Below are positions 10,529-21,049 of a stretch of DNA of 64,000 nucleotides, piece by piece. A program made the translations under genes and the position numbers. The stretch spans positions 567,412-631,411 of the forward strand of contig KL197712.1 in NCBI GenBank assembly GCA_000697665.1, read 5' to 3'. How positions within the stretch are numbered: the first letter of the stretch is position 1; every line of letters begins with the position of its first letter. The notes below the pieces were generated by a model that was given only the letters and a program-made list of their open reading frames with translations, did not search any database and was not told the origin of the DNA. Source of the stretch: Jaapia argillacea MUCL 33604 (Eukaryota; Basidiomycota; Agaricomycetes; Jaapiales; Jaapiaceae).

Positions 10529-11164
10529 TCACTCCACTGCCATCTTCTCCAACCTATTCTTCGCAATCTTCCCGATATCGTCCACGGCCCTCCGAAGCTC
10601 TCGCACCCACTCGTCACTCCCAGCCCCTAAAACACCCACTGTCTCTACCCCAGGATCATCGGGGCTCAATCTTCGCTTATCTGGGCTGATATCAAGAACC
10701 TCTTCCATCTCATCCGCGATGACAGCTCGAGGTCGCCCATTTACGAAAGTGATGTATCGGAGTCCTGGATAACGGTGCTCGTACAGTGCATTCAGATGAG
10801 CGAGACGAGCGAGGACTTCTGGTGGTGTAGGCGTCACTAGTAGGACGTTCGAAGACGATTGGCCCTGTTCAGTTGCACTGAACGCACTCAATCCTTTGAC
10901 CTCTCCGATCCTGGGATGTGCGACGATGAATCTCGCTTGGAGATCATGCGGCCATGAATGGATTATGGAGATACTGAGATCGATGAGTTGGGCGTATGTG
11001 GTGATGGATTCGGATGAGGGGTTGAGTAGGGACGATGAGACTTGTGGTACGAGATGGGAGATTAGGACTGGGGATGGTTCGAAGAGGAGAGCGAGGGCGT
11101 TGGAGATGTGAGACGTCGATTCGGGGATGCTCGTGAGGATTTGACGCAGGGGTGGGAGGGACAT
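10529..11164 (-). CDS. 2-oxo-4-hydroxy-4-carboxy-5-ureidoimidazoline (OHCU) decarboxylase
   Basis: Catalyses the last step of urate breakdown to S-allantoin after uricase and HIU hydrolase, probably in the peroxisome or cytosol. It is a single-exon frame, and ATG 11164 gives the family-like start MSLPPLRQILTSIPEST. The upstream in-frame extension has no ATG. It contains LALLFEPSPVLISHLVPQV, SISIIHSWPHDLQARFIVAH, then PRIGEVKGLSAFSATEQ and LARLAHLNALYEHRYPGLRY, followed by ITFVNGRPRAVIADEM. The PRIGE...EQ and LN..YE.R.G signatures match the OHCU decarboxylase family (catalytic His in AHPRIG). A truncated copy lies 9.4 kb to the right (20205-20670). Confidence 0.88.
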   Translation of the reverse strand: MSLPPLRQILTSIPESTSHISNALALLFEPSPVLISHLVPQVSSSLLNPSSESITTYAQLIDLSISIIHSWPHDLQARFIVAHPRIGEVKGLSAFSATEQGQSSSNVLLVTPTPPEVLARLAHLNALYEHRYPGLRYITFVNGRPRAVIADEMEEVLDISPDKRRLSPDDPGVETVGVLGAGSDEWVRELRRAVDDIGKIAKNRLEKMAVE

Positions 11165-11783
11165 TGAAGCTTTGGGGAACTTGAGACTCGTGGCTAAGCG
11201 TCTCTTGGATGATGGTTCTGCAGAACCCAAGTGACAAGCTTTATTCTGAAAAATATTGAGTTAATCTATCATTATATTCCTTCCTTCCTCCGGCTTCTGA
11301 TTCCCTCAATAGGCACGGAATCTGATCCGAGTACTCCAAAGAGGATTGAACTCTGAACGAGGCAGCCTCGCAGGATGACAAATCGTTCCTCGCTGGGGCA
11401 ATATGTGGCTGGCATTCCTTGACGTCGACAATCTGTGCGGCGGTGGGACACCAAGGAGGGACGTTCGGCGACTTATTCATAGTGCGGCTAGTGAAAGTAA
11501 GTCCAAACCCTTTGTATGCGAGCTAGCGTAGACTAAAATGAACATCGTCCACAGTGCTAGTGATTGGCGAAGTACAACATGAACGCCGAAGAGTTGGATG
11601 GCGACTCCGCGACACAAGACGCCGAAAGCTGACAAATACCCCGTATCTGGTCAACTTCTTCAAAACCTTCATACAGCAAAATGCTGAAAATGCAAGGAAA
11701 TTCAAAAATATATTCCCATGAGGGAAATGGCGGGCGATTAAGCTGAGCTACCGTTGTTCCACCTCTCGACGCCGTGGCGAGCG
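11165..11783. promoter_or_regulatory. OHCU decarboxylase promoter side and copy-1 upstream region
   Basis: A 619-bp divergent gap. From about 11510 rightward the sequence is repeated at about 22615-23022 upstream of copy 4, apart from an extra stretch of about 150 bp there (22722-22870). The duplication therefore carried promoter as well as coding sequence. Confidence 0.5.
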
Positions 11784-13169
11784 ATGTCGCCAAACCGATG
11801 GGCAGCCACCCCAAACTGTTCCAACGACTCCCCCTCCCATTCTTCACAATGGAACGAGCCCGCCTCTAAGCTGCAACGTCCCAAGCCCTCTCATCAAAGC
11901 ACCTTTCAAACCGAGAGTGCCAGTGCGTCCAGAACACTGGTCGAAGTTGCCCCTTCACAAGGTTTACGGCTTTTTATATGGCTATCGCTTCCGTTAACGC
12001 AGATTCGTTTTTCACAGTCACCCACGAAACTCTCCAAACGGATGCAGCTACTTATCATCTTCGCGAGATTGGCGCTCATACAAGAGCACTCATCGGCGAA
12101 GCATCCCGTGGAATTGCGAGTCTATTGTCCGCCACGTTCGAGAGAGTGATCCAAACAGTGAGTAGCCTAGAGGATGATCGAGAAATCGTGAGTGCCCCGA
12201 CGGTCCTATGGGTGAATGAGCCATCTCACCAACTCGCTATGGTTGCGGCAGGACTCGTCACGAGGAGCTGTAGAACCACGGACAGTGAACGACGATAATT
12301 TGCTCCCGGGTTCTCCCCGGTCGTCAGTCACAGCGATATCTTGGCCCCCTTCCCCTTTTCTTCCATACTCGAATGTGGAACATGATCCCACAAGTCTTGA
12401 TCATGCCCACGTCTCAACAAACACAAATATCGCACATATTGAAGGAAGCAGCCAATCTCTTGGTCATTGTGTGACTTGCCGGAGGAGTTTCGATGAAACT
12501 AGTTCGGTTCCGTCAATCTCGTCCGGGTCTTCGGATGGAATGCGTCGCCGAGAAGACCGTTCAGTCAACACAGCAGCCCCGTTGACTTCACCATTCCCTG
12601 GGGCATCCAGTCATCCACGTTTACACACGATTTCCAGGTACGTAGCTGCCTTTTCTATCCACTTCACACTTTGGTTTACCCACCTGCGATCTCATGTAGA
12701 ATCACAAACATTCCCGATCGACCGACGCCGTTCTACAATTTCTCGCCTGTGGATATGACCACAGCCTCTCCTCGACAGGATCCGTTTAATTTCCAGAGTA
12801 GCGTTCTACCTCCTCCCGATCCTAGAATCATTCCACACGCTACCAGACAGTACCATAGTGTCGGGCGACCATCCTTTACCCCCTCAAGGATCCCAATAGC
12901 GATACATCATCGACGTCCGTCCACGACAGAACATCCCCGCTCGGAAGCTACCCCAAGACACCCTTCCACCAATTCGGTTGACTGGAGGCCTCCTGGCGAT
13001 AGCCAAGCTCGCGGGATGAGGAACACAAATGTATGTCACTACTTTCACTATCCCTCTACATTGTCAAACGCGGATTCTTCAGGCCCAACAGCCAGCACAC
13101 CCCTCCCGGATAGGCTCGGCGACCCATCCGCTATCTCGCGATCGATACCTCTATAGAGCTCCAAGATGA
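11784..13169 (+). CDS. Orphan Ser/Pro-rich family protein, copy 1
   Basis: No known domain recognised. ATG 11784 (MSPNRWAATPNCSNDSPSHS) opens a disordered N-terminus. After an intron comes the family's most conserved block, TLQTDAATYHLREIGAH then TRALIGEASRGIASLLSATF and ERVIQTVSSLEDDREI, predicted by eye to be one or two amphipathic helices. Next is SPRSSVTAISWPPSP, a single CxxC (HCVTCRRSFD), a long Ser/Pro/Thr-rich tail with FTPSRIPIAIHHRRPS, and a short last exon (AQQPAHPSRIGSATHP) ending at TGA 13167-13169. Five exons give about 390 residues with an open frame. No signal peptide or membrane helix was seen. Copies 2-5 share the block structure. Function unknown. Confidence 0.65.
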
Positions 13170-13593
13170 GACGTTCCTCGGCCCCCTTCCCGATAGTCGT
13201 CCTCTCGGAACGAATTTTGATTTCCTCTGTTCCTTCGCTCACTCTGTCCTTCCACCCCTACTTTACCACTGTACCACCAACTGACTTTCTGGTACTTTGA
13301 TCTCACCTCCACTTTTGGTTGAGAGTTTATCAACTCCACATCGAATATCCTGCTCCTACCGTTTTGCTTCCTATTTCTTGGTTGATCGTTATGCCTATCG
13401 TTGTGCTACTTCCACGAATCATCCCCGAGTGAACACTGCAGTGATTAATCGATCAACAGTCATCCGCCACACTTGCTCGATTAGGTAGAACAACTGGGTT
13501 ACGCTTAGTCAGCTTCCTGTGTTTGGAAACTTACGCGTCCTCTTTTCCCAAAACGACCACCTTTGTCAGCTCGACGATTCAGGAAACTGCACG
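13170..13593. other. Spacer between copies 1 and 2
   Basis: 424 bp of pyrimidine-rich 3' flank of copy 1 (alignable with the flank of copy 4 up to about 24650), then the upstream region of copy 2. The motif CGCCACACTTGCTCGATTAGG near 13470 recurs before copies 3 and 5 (about 15667 and 26047) and may be a conserved promoter piece. Confidence 0.45.
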
Positions 13594-15056
13594 ATGCAGC
13601 GAAACCGATGCCAATCTCAGGCTCAGAACGGTCTCCCACTGGCCACTATCGCTCGCGGTTTAAACCAAAGAACAACTCCCACAATTGCATCCAATACTCG
13701 GCCTCAGCGCTCCTTTGGAGTCGCCCATGGCCACACACATCGATCCCCCCATGGATTATCGACGGAGGAGTATCTTAGTAGTGAAGGTTTGGATCTCGAT
13801 TACCGCTGTGCTCGAAGTTGACCACTGAATCTATTTCTAATCTTCAGTTGTTGGCCAAGCGCAGCCACTCGACACAGCGAGTTATCATCTGCAGGAAATT
13901 AGCGCCCACACTGTTGCCCTGATCGGCAAAGCATCTCGGGGAATCTTTGCCCTCTGTTCGAGTGCCCTTGAGCAAGTAATCCAAACAGTTGACGGGCTGG
14001 AAGATCGAGAAATTGTAGGCTGTCTAGTCGTCTGGTCTGGTGGAAGGCTACGTCTGACCGCCGTGCTGTGGGCACTTCAGGAATCCTCGATAATCTTGGC
14101 AGATCCGTTTGTAGATGCACGGAACCTCGGTGGCAGTGTCGAGTTACTGCTGGATTCTCCCCGGTCGTCACTCACGGATATTTCCTATCCTTCGTCTCCG
14201 TACGATTTTGGTCCACCTCGAGACAATAACATCGCGGTCGATGCCGTAGAGCTGTATCCCAGACGGCCACCGGGTCGCTGTGCGACATGCAAGAGGGATT
14301 TAGATGGAACTACCTTGATCACGTCCGGCCCAGATTCAGACGAGTGGTATGAAGACATATTGGACCCGCAGCGTCCAAGTTATCAAAGGAAATATCACAC
14401 GGAGACTGACCACCCACTCGTCACACCCAATTCGTTCCAAGGAACAAATTCCTTACGTCTGTCCATTCCTCCGAGGTGAGCTCCTCACAGTCTTTCCCCC
14501 CTTTCATCCCATTTACCCACTTCCGTTGTTGCGATCGTAGGTCCTCCAGTGATCCCGGCAGAACTGTTCCGTTCTCGGTCTCGCTGTCTCATGGAACACC
14601 ACATGATGCTCGTAGGATGACTAGAGTTGACCCTCTGCATGGTCACCAGCGTAGCACGTCCTACTTAGAAGGCCCTCGTACCACGACACGAGCCGGCACT
14701 GTGCACTCTCGGCCACCAACATTGCCTCCCTCGAGGATCCCGATAGCCGCGTCTCATCGCCAATCGCCCAACGCTCGCTTTTCTGGATCATCAAGCAGCT
14801 CGTCTAGGATCGTCAGCTCTCGATCATCCTTCGCGTCTGCTTTTGGTCATGGTACAAATGTATGTCCTTAGGTGGATCTGAGGCCCACTGTTGCTGAAGG
14901 CCTTAATTTGTTTTTCAGGATTATCACCCGTCCTCTACCAATAGTTCCTTCTCTTCCAGTTCCTCCCAGCGGGGCTGCGAGGGAAACTCATTGGATTCCC
15001 GTGACGGCCAATATAACGCGCGTTCCCATCGGGCGAATCAGGCCAGGCGTCGATGA
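13594..15056 (+). CDS. Orphan Ser/Pro-rich family protein, copy 2
   Basis: ATG 13594 (MQRNRCQSQAQNGLPLATIA) leads into SFGVAHGHTHRSPHGLSTEE. After an intron comes the conserved helical block ASYHLQEISAHTVALIGKAS, RGIFALCSSALEQVIQTVDG, LEDREI. The next exon has VELLLDSPRSSLTDISYPSSP, a CxxC motif RCATCKRDLDGTTL and SDEWYEDILD. Then come a Ser/Arg-rich tail (LPPSRIPIAASHRQSP) and a last exon beginning DYHPSSTNSSFSSSS, ending RRR at TGA 15054-15056. Introns follow GAAG|gt, GAAATT|gt, CGAG|gt and AAAT|gt and are placed as in copies 3 and 5. The frame is open throughout (about 400 residues). Function unknown. Confidence 0.65.
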
Positions 15057-15367
15057 AGCGTCTGTTCCCTCGGACATGGACATCTTGAGAATGTGTGTCG
15101 GGACTTGTCTTCTACTAATGATTATCAGAAAAGACAAGCAACCAGCTCTTTCGACGACCGACTCCTACTCGCCCCTGTCAATATGTATAACTGTCTATTC
15201 TCTGACTGGTCGCCTTTGTACTCCCTGTGTTATCATCTAACTGCTTTGCTTTTCCTCGTCTCTATTGGACCTGTTGTACGTTCCTCTCGGCTGCTCCCCA
15301 CCTTCCTGCTGCGATTTCGATCACTCTGTATGTACTCGCCCTCTCGAAAATTATTTCCTGTTTGGAT
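15057..15367. other. Copy-2 3' flank
   Basis: 311 bp. The sequence is shared with the 3' flanks of copies 3 and 5 (pyrimidine-rich, with GCTTTGC[AT]TTTCCTCGTCTCT), so it belongs to the duplicated unit. No separate gene seen. Confidence 0.4.
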
Positions 15368-15654
15368 AAATGAAACCATAATCTACCGCCGCCTTGGAAC
15401 ACCACATCCCCCTATGACGAAGTACCGCGCGACCCACCTGGTCCCCTGCCCGATCCGATAAACACAGGAAGATCATTTCAGCTGCTGGATTGTTCGGATG
15501 ATCCTGAAGTAGTGCCCTGCTTCTTACCTACACTGCATACAATGAGGCCGTGCAGGAATGCTCTTTCGCGCTTCCCGCAATGGGCGCTTCACTGCGTGTC
15601 ACAGCAGTTTGGATAAATACCATGCACCACTATACTAAATAATGCATCAAATCG
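15368..15654. repeat. 0.28-kb dispersed repeat, copy A (other copy at about 59594-59870)
   Basis: This stretch matches 59594-59870 in the same orientation with only scattered differences, for example ACCGCGCGACCCACCTGGTCC, GATAAACACAGGAAGAT and ATGAGGCCGTGCAGGA. Both copies end at GCATCAAATCG. In this array the repeat interrupts the 3' flank of copy 2 just after TTTCCTGTTT, where copies 3 and 5 continue with family sequence. It ends 6 bp before the ATG of copy 3. No terminal inverted repeats or ORF seen. Confidence 0.75.
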
Positions 15655-15660
15655 CGGCCG

Positions 15661-17001
15661 ATGCATCCGCCACACTTGGTCGATCAGGTGGCTCAGCGCT
15701 CCTTTGGAGTTGCTCATGACCGTTCGTATCGGCCCCCTTATGCGCTCCCCCATGGATTATCGACCGAGGAGCCTCTTACTAGCGAAGGTTTGCAGCTCCT
15801 TTACAACTGTAATCGAGGTTGGCCGTTGAATCTATTTCTAATTTTCAGTTGTTAGCCAAGCACTGCCAGTCGACACAACAAGTTATCATCTGCAGGAAAT
15901 TAGCGCCCACATGGTCGCCCTGATCGGCAAAGCCTCTCGGGGAATCTTTGCCCTATGTTCGAGTATCCTTGAGCAAATAATCCAAACGGTTGACGGGCTG
16001 GAAAATCGAGAAACTGTAAGCTGTCTAGTAGTTCTGGTGGAAGGATAAGTCTGACGTGCTATCGGCACTTTAGGAATCCTTGACACTCCTGGAAGATCCG
16101 CTTGTAGATGCACAGAACCTCGACGACAGGGTCGAGTTACTACTGGATTCTCCCCGGTCGTCAGTCACCGCTATCTCCTACCCTCCGTCTCCGCGCAATT
16201 TTGGTCGACAGCCACTGGGTCGCTGCCAGACGAATCCAGGCGTAACCACTTTGAGCCCATCTGGCCCAGCGCGTCCATGTTCAGACGAGTGGTATGAAGA
16301 CATATTGGAAACGCAGCGCCCGAGTCATCAAAGGAAAAATCGCATGGAGACTGGCCACCCACTTGTCACACCCATTGCGTTTCAAGGAACAAACTCCTTG
16401 TGTCCATCCATTCCTCCGAGGTGAGCTCCTCATAGTCTTTCCCCCCTTTCATCCCATTTACCCAGTTCCGTTGTTGTGATCGTAGGTCCTCCAGTGACCC
16501 CGACAGAACTGTGCCATTCTCGGGCTCGCTGTCTCATGCAACACCCCATGATGCTCCTAGGATGACTAGAGTTGACCCTCTGCATGGTCATCAGCGTGGC
16601 ACGTCCTACTTAGAAGGCCCTCGTACTACGACGCGAGCCGGCACTGTGCACTCTCAGCCACTAACTTTGCCTCCCTCGAGGATCCCGATAGCCGCGTCTC
16701 ATCGCCAATCGCCCAACGCTCGCTTTTATGGATCCTCAAGCAGCTCGTCTAGGATCGTCAGCTCTCGATCGTCCTTCGCGTCCGATTTTGGTCATGGTAC
16801 AAATGTATGTCCTTCGCTGGATCTGAGGCTCGCTGTTGCTGAAGGCCTTGATTTGTTTTTCAGGATTATCACTCGTCCTCTACCAATAGTTCCTTCTCTT
16901 CCAGTTCCTCCCAGCGGGGCCGCGAGGGAAACCCATTGGATCCCCGTGACGGCCAATATAACGCGCATTCCCATCGGGCGAATCGGGCCAGGCGTCGATG
17001 A
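15661..17001 (+). CDS. Orphan Ser/Pro-rich family protein, copy 3 (new 5' end)
   Basis: ATG 15661 gives MHPPHLVDQVAQRSFGVAHD. The first ten codons come from what is untranslated upstream sequence in copies 2 and 5 (GCCACACTTGGTCGATCAGG), fused in frame to the SFGVAH segment. The original start and about 35-40 N-terminal codons are missing. Downstream exons are intact: TSYHLQEISAHMVALIGKAS, RGIFALCSSILEQIIQTVDG, LLLDSPRSSVTAISYPPSP, CSDEWYEDILETQRPSHQRK, LPPSRIPIAASHRQSP, and the last exon from DYHSSSTNSSFSSSS to RRR at TGA 16999-17001. The CxxC of copies 1 and 2 is replaced (GRCQTNPGVTTL). By internal deletions and wording it is closest to copy 5. A 0.28-kb repeat lies directly upstream. Confidence 0.6.
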
Positions 17002-17375
17002 AGCGTGTGTGTCCTGCGGACATGGATGTCTTGAGAGAGAGCTATTGATTATCAGAAAAGACAGGCTACCAGCTCTTCGACGACCGACTCCTACTCGCCC
17101 CTGTCAATATGTATAACTGTCTATTCTCTGACCAGTCGCCTTTGTACTCCCTGTGTTATCATCTAGCTGCTTTGCATTTCCTCGTCTCTGTTGGACCTGT
17201 TGTACGTTCCTCTTGACTGCTCCCTACCTTCTTGCTGCGATCCGATCACTCTGCATGTACTCGCCCTTTCGGAAATTATTGCCTGTTTTTTTCCCTTCAA
17301 ATCTATCTTTTGCATTTAAACGTCAGGCTGTCGTGCATAAACCTCCCAAACTCCAACTTTTGCTTGCTTTGCCAT
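17002..17375. other. Copy-3 3' flank
   Basis: 374 bp that align with the region after copy 5 (27590-27980), ending in TTTTGCTTGCTTTGCCAT where the inserted element begins. No gene seen. Confidence 0.4.
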
Positions 17376-19253
17376 CGCATCAGGAAAAACCCTATCTGAC
17401 AATAAGAACTAATAAGCTCTTATTGGTCGCCAATTATCCATTATCACGGATTAGCAGAGATTATATAAGTCCAATAATGGATTGCTAGGCTTGGGGCAAA
17501 TTAGCACTAATTTGTCTACGATTAGAGTCGGATTAGCAGATCCTTTTCCTTGTGTTTCTTGGTTTCATTCATATCATAGCAGATAAAGAGCAGGTTGAAG
17601 TCATATCATATTGCCATAGTATGTAAGGTACAAAGTGTAGGGTACGAAGTCCTAGGCTGAGACGGGCAGAAAGGAGACCTACCCCCCTCCAGCAAACCCA
17701 TAAGCATATACTACAATAAGGAGCAGAGTGAGGAGAGCACGAGAATCAGACAAGCAGATGGGATAGTTGAAAAGAGGGGGCGAGGGCAACCCATGTAACC
17801 GAGTGATTAGGGGTGTACAGGGATATGCAACAATTCGAGGAGGTTAGCCAGTCATAAAGGTAGCAAGTAGTACCTAAGCAATCACGACAATTGGGAATCC
17901 AACCGGAAGCCCCCCAACATCTTCAGCGGATTCACTACGTATATGCATGATGTCAGAAGGGAAACGTAGAGAGAGCATACCACATTGACAACCGGCTGGG
18001 AGGGGTATCACAAGGTGAGGCAGTCGTGCAACGTGGCGCTGGTGTGGCCTATCGAGGGAGGTTAGTCACGGGAAAATAGACATCGGAGATCGCTCAACTG
18101 GTGTATGGAAATGCCACTCCAACCCATCCATCATCCACTACTAAACCCAGGCATCTCACGACGACAACATTACAATGTACCAGCACTCAGTACCTGGGGA
18201 AGATACAGCGGCATCTCGTGGTTCTACATGGAGAAGTTGAGTGAGTGAGTAGAGCGTAGCAATGGTAGGGGAAAACGCCTTCTATCGCAACGCACGACAC
18301 CTCCACCATTCTGGAGATCCTGAACGGGAAAACTTACCGTTACCGGGTTTGCAACTACCAGCGTGCCGACTAGGAATCATTGGGTCTTGTAGGTATCAAG
18401 CGTTGGCGGCCAGCATAGTCGTTAAGCACAGGACCCAGCGCTGCGTGGACGTCGATCTCAATGAGCAGAACGAGCAGGACGATGTTGAAAAGGGACGACT
18501 GAGTTGAACACGCTTATGTCAGCACTTCAAGCTCCGCTCAAATCAATTTCCTTGGACTTAGAGTCATTTCTTGGTCGTTTCACTTGTCCACGTCGCACGC
18601 AAGGTACCCTCACTTGGTGATTTTGCTCCCTCAAATCTGCAATTAATTGCGCGACGAATACTTGCTTGTCTCTTTCACCCGTCCCAGTCTTATCCGATGC
18701 TCCATCCTCCGTGTTGCTGTTGCGGGCTCAATTCATTGTGGTGAATTCCGATCTCCATGCCTGGCCAAACCTCACCCATCCACAGAAAACTCTCGACACC
18801 ACCCACCACTCAGCCCGACCCACCAACCATTACACAATGTTTCGACTTACCTGACCACTCCGCACTCCGCACCCCACGAGCATAGTCCCCCTCAAACTCG
18901 ATGATCACTGTGGGTTATCACCGAACGCCTGTAGTCTCTTAGTCACTTTGAGGATCCGCCTTGCAATTGCACGATGTTATCTTCAACCATTTGTAGGCCA
19001 TAGGTCCTTGAATATATCTTGCTTCGAGTAGTTTTATTAAGTGGGGCACCATTCGAGAACAGCTCAGATTCGTTCCAAAAGCGCGTTGTGGCACACCACA
19101 ACTTGCCGCTGATTTCCATAATTTCTACTGACTCATAGATAGACTGATAATCGCAGGTAGAGTCTCTTCAATGAATTTGCATTCGTTAGTTCGTCGTTAG
19201 CATCGAAAAGGACTAATTGGCGATAATTGGAGGATTCGCTTTTTCCTGATGCG
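17376..19253. mobile_element. 1.9-kb insertion with 14-bp terminal inverted repeats (non-autonomous DNA-transposon-like)
   Basis: The left end CGCATCAGGAAAAA (17376-17389) is the exact reverse complement of the right end TTTTTCCTGATGCG (19240-19253). Subterminal motifs are also mirrored: GCCAATTA occurs near the left end and, on the other strand, near the right end. The homologous locus after copy 5 passes directly from TTTGCCAC to CTCGTATCTC at about 27980 and so represents an empty site. The interior is non-coding by eye: an AT-rich left part with an 8-bp palindrome CAAATTAG-CA-CTAATTTG (17497-17514), then about 1.5 kb with no long frame. No transposase motif seen. Target-site duplication is unclear, so the superfamily (hAT-like is possible) is not assigned. 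Confidence 0.65.
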
Positions 19254-20206
19254 CTCGTATCTCGTATGTCGTCGTCTATGTATTTCTTCTATGTAATGCA
19301 TACCTCTATGGGGAGTTCCAATTCTATAACCGAGGTGTTTATATGATTACAATTTGTTATACAAAATCCAACCAGATGCCACGAAACTACGTCAGCAATC
19401 AACGGTGGAATATCATCTCATAGTCCTCAAAGCTTCTTTGATAGTACTTCGCTCCCCCAGCAGCGCAAACATCGCCACCTCTGATCCCTAACCTCTCGCT
19501 CCTTCAACACCTCTTCATCAAAATAGTTGCTCTCGTTATCTCCCAACGCCAATCTCATGGCTGCGGCGCTTTTATTGGGGAGGACGGCGGGGGAGAGGGT
19601 GAAGAGGGTATCAATGTGGAGGAGGTTAGGACTGCTGAGGAGTGTGGACGGGGGTGCGTGAGGGAGGGGGCGAGGGAGAGAGAGATTGAGGAGATGTTGG
19701 CAGAGGTCGAGGTTAAGGTTATAGCTTGGATTATTAGTTGTTTGAGTTTTGCCTGTGGGGTGAAGGGGTAAGTAAGGTTGGGTAAGGTAGAAGAAGAAAT
19801 GTGTGCAAAGGAGAAGAGAACGTACTTCGAAAGCCAGCATCATTAGTTGGGAGACTGCGCGCGACGGGGCGCCTAGATTATGTTGAGCCGATATGAGGTT
19901 TATTCGGTCTGATATGTGTTGGAGTGTGGGCGCGGGTGACGGAAGCTAAGTGAAGAGGTAATCTACTTCCAGGCGGATCTGCGTACGCCGAATCATCAGC
20001 CACCAGACCCCAAACCACCGTCGTAGAGACCAGTCGTGAAACATACCTCCACGTTCAAGTAACAACACAACACCCCTCTCCCGAGCAATCTCATCTCTCT
20101 CCGTCCTTGACTTATTCTCAGAAGACAATGCAAGTGTCTCAAGTCCCCTCACGCGATCACGCTCTCTCCTCCCAACTCCCAATGCCCATCGCTTTAGTCG
20201 AGATGA
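19254..20206 (-). pseudogene. Partial copy of the ADA1 3' half
   Basis: This matches the C-terminal exons, introns and 3' flank of the intact ADA1 gene (about 27980-28955). It retains segments for ALPNKSAAAMRLALGDNE-like and SENKSRTERDEIARERG-like sequence. A one-base loss near 19471 (ACATCGCC against ACATCTGCC in the intact gene) shifts the last exon's frame, and the N-terminal Tad1 half is absent. At its right edge it is fused to an OHCU decarboxylase fragment. It is a dead gene fragment, useful as a marker of the rearrangement. Confidence 0.8.
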
Positions 20207-20670
20207 AAGTGATGTATCGGAGTCCTGAATAACGGTGTGCGTTCAGATGAGAGAGACGAGCGAGGACTTCTGGTGGTGTAGGTGCCACTAGGAAGACGTT
20301 GGAACCTGATTGGCCCTGCTCAGTTGCACTGAACGCACTCAATCCTTTGACCTCTCCGATCCTGGGATGTGCGGCGATGAATCTCGCTTGGAGATCATGC
20401 GGCCATGAATGGATTATGGAGATACTGAGATCGATGAGTTGGGCGTATGTGGTGATGGATTCGGATGACGGTTTGAGCAGGGACGATGAGACTTGCGGTA
20501 TGAGATGGGAGAATAAGACTGGAGATGGTTCGAAGAGGAGTGCGAGGGCGTAGGAGAGGTTGGGCGTCGTTTCGGGGACGCTGGTGAACGGTGGGAGGGA
20601 CATCGAAGATTTGGGGAATTTGAAACTACTATTCGAAGCAATGCGTCTCTTAGATGACGACTCTGCAACT
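20205..20670 (-). pseudogene. Truncated OHCU decarboxylase copy fused to ADA1 sequence
   Basis: It repeats about three quarters of OHCU decarboxylase (10529-11164), from MSLPPF at 20603 through LQARFIAAHPRIGEVKGL to HLNAHRYSGLRYITF. After ITF it joins ADA1-derived bases and runs STKAMGIGSWEERA to a stop at 20157, out of the ADA1 frame. Three residues (LYE) are missing next to HLNA. The C-terminal 55-60 residues, including NGRPRAVIADEM, are gone, so activity is unlikely. Homology continues slightly upstream of the ATG to about 20670. The junction at 20205-20206 shows a 2-nt overlap (GA) between the two parent sequences. Confidence 0.82.
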
Positions 20671-20852
20671 TTATGCTGTGCCCCTCCTTTCAAGCCTCCT
20701 ACCTCCAGCCGATTTATGAACGCAGAATGTGTAGTGATGCGGCTCATATGTCAACCCTTTACCACCACACTTGAAGCTTGAAGCTCCCCTTGGTGTCCCT
20801 TTTGGTATTTGTCTGTAAAGTTTTTCAAAAATGTTAATGTCTTTGACCGATT

Positions 20853-20871
20853 CCTCGTAATAGTTACGAGG
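20853..20871. repeat. Perfect 8-bp palindrome with 3-nt loop
   Basis: CCTCGTAA-TAG-TTACGAGG, followed by a GGCTGTCTTA/GGCTGTCTTG tandem pair. It may be a hairpin or an element edge; no gene is attached. Confidence 0.5.
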
Positions 20872-21049
20872 GCTGTCTTAGGCTGTCTTGCATATGGGCC
20901 AGTATGACTCGTAGTAATCAATTGTGCCCTTAACTGCCTTGCAAGCTGTGATGAGACATTGCGCATGATCGATAGATTACCTCAAGTAGGGGAGCCTCGG
21001 CGTCCTTAAGCTTGCTGTGGCATTCGCCCTGGTTTCCACAAAAATGCTG

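Noticed and set aside
18240-18510. Signal-peptide-like frame on the minus strand (LFNIVLLVLLIEIDVHAALG) inside the 1.9-kb element
   Set aside because: No upstream ATG in frame, a stop lies just before it, and the frame ends after about 40 codons.
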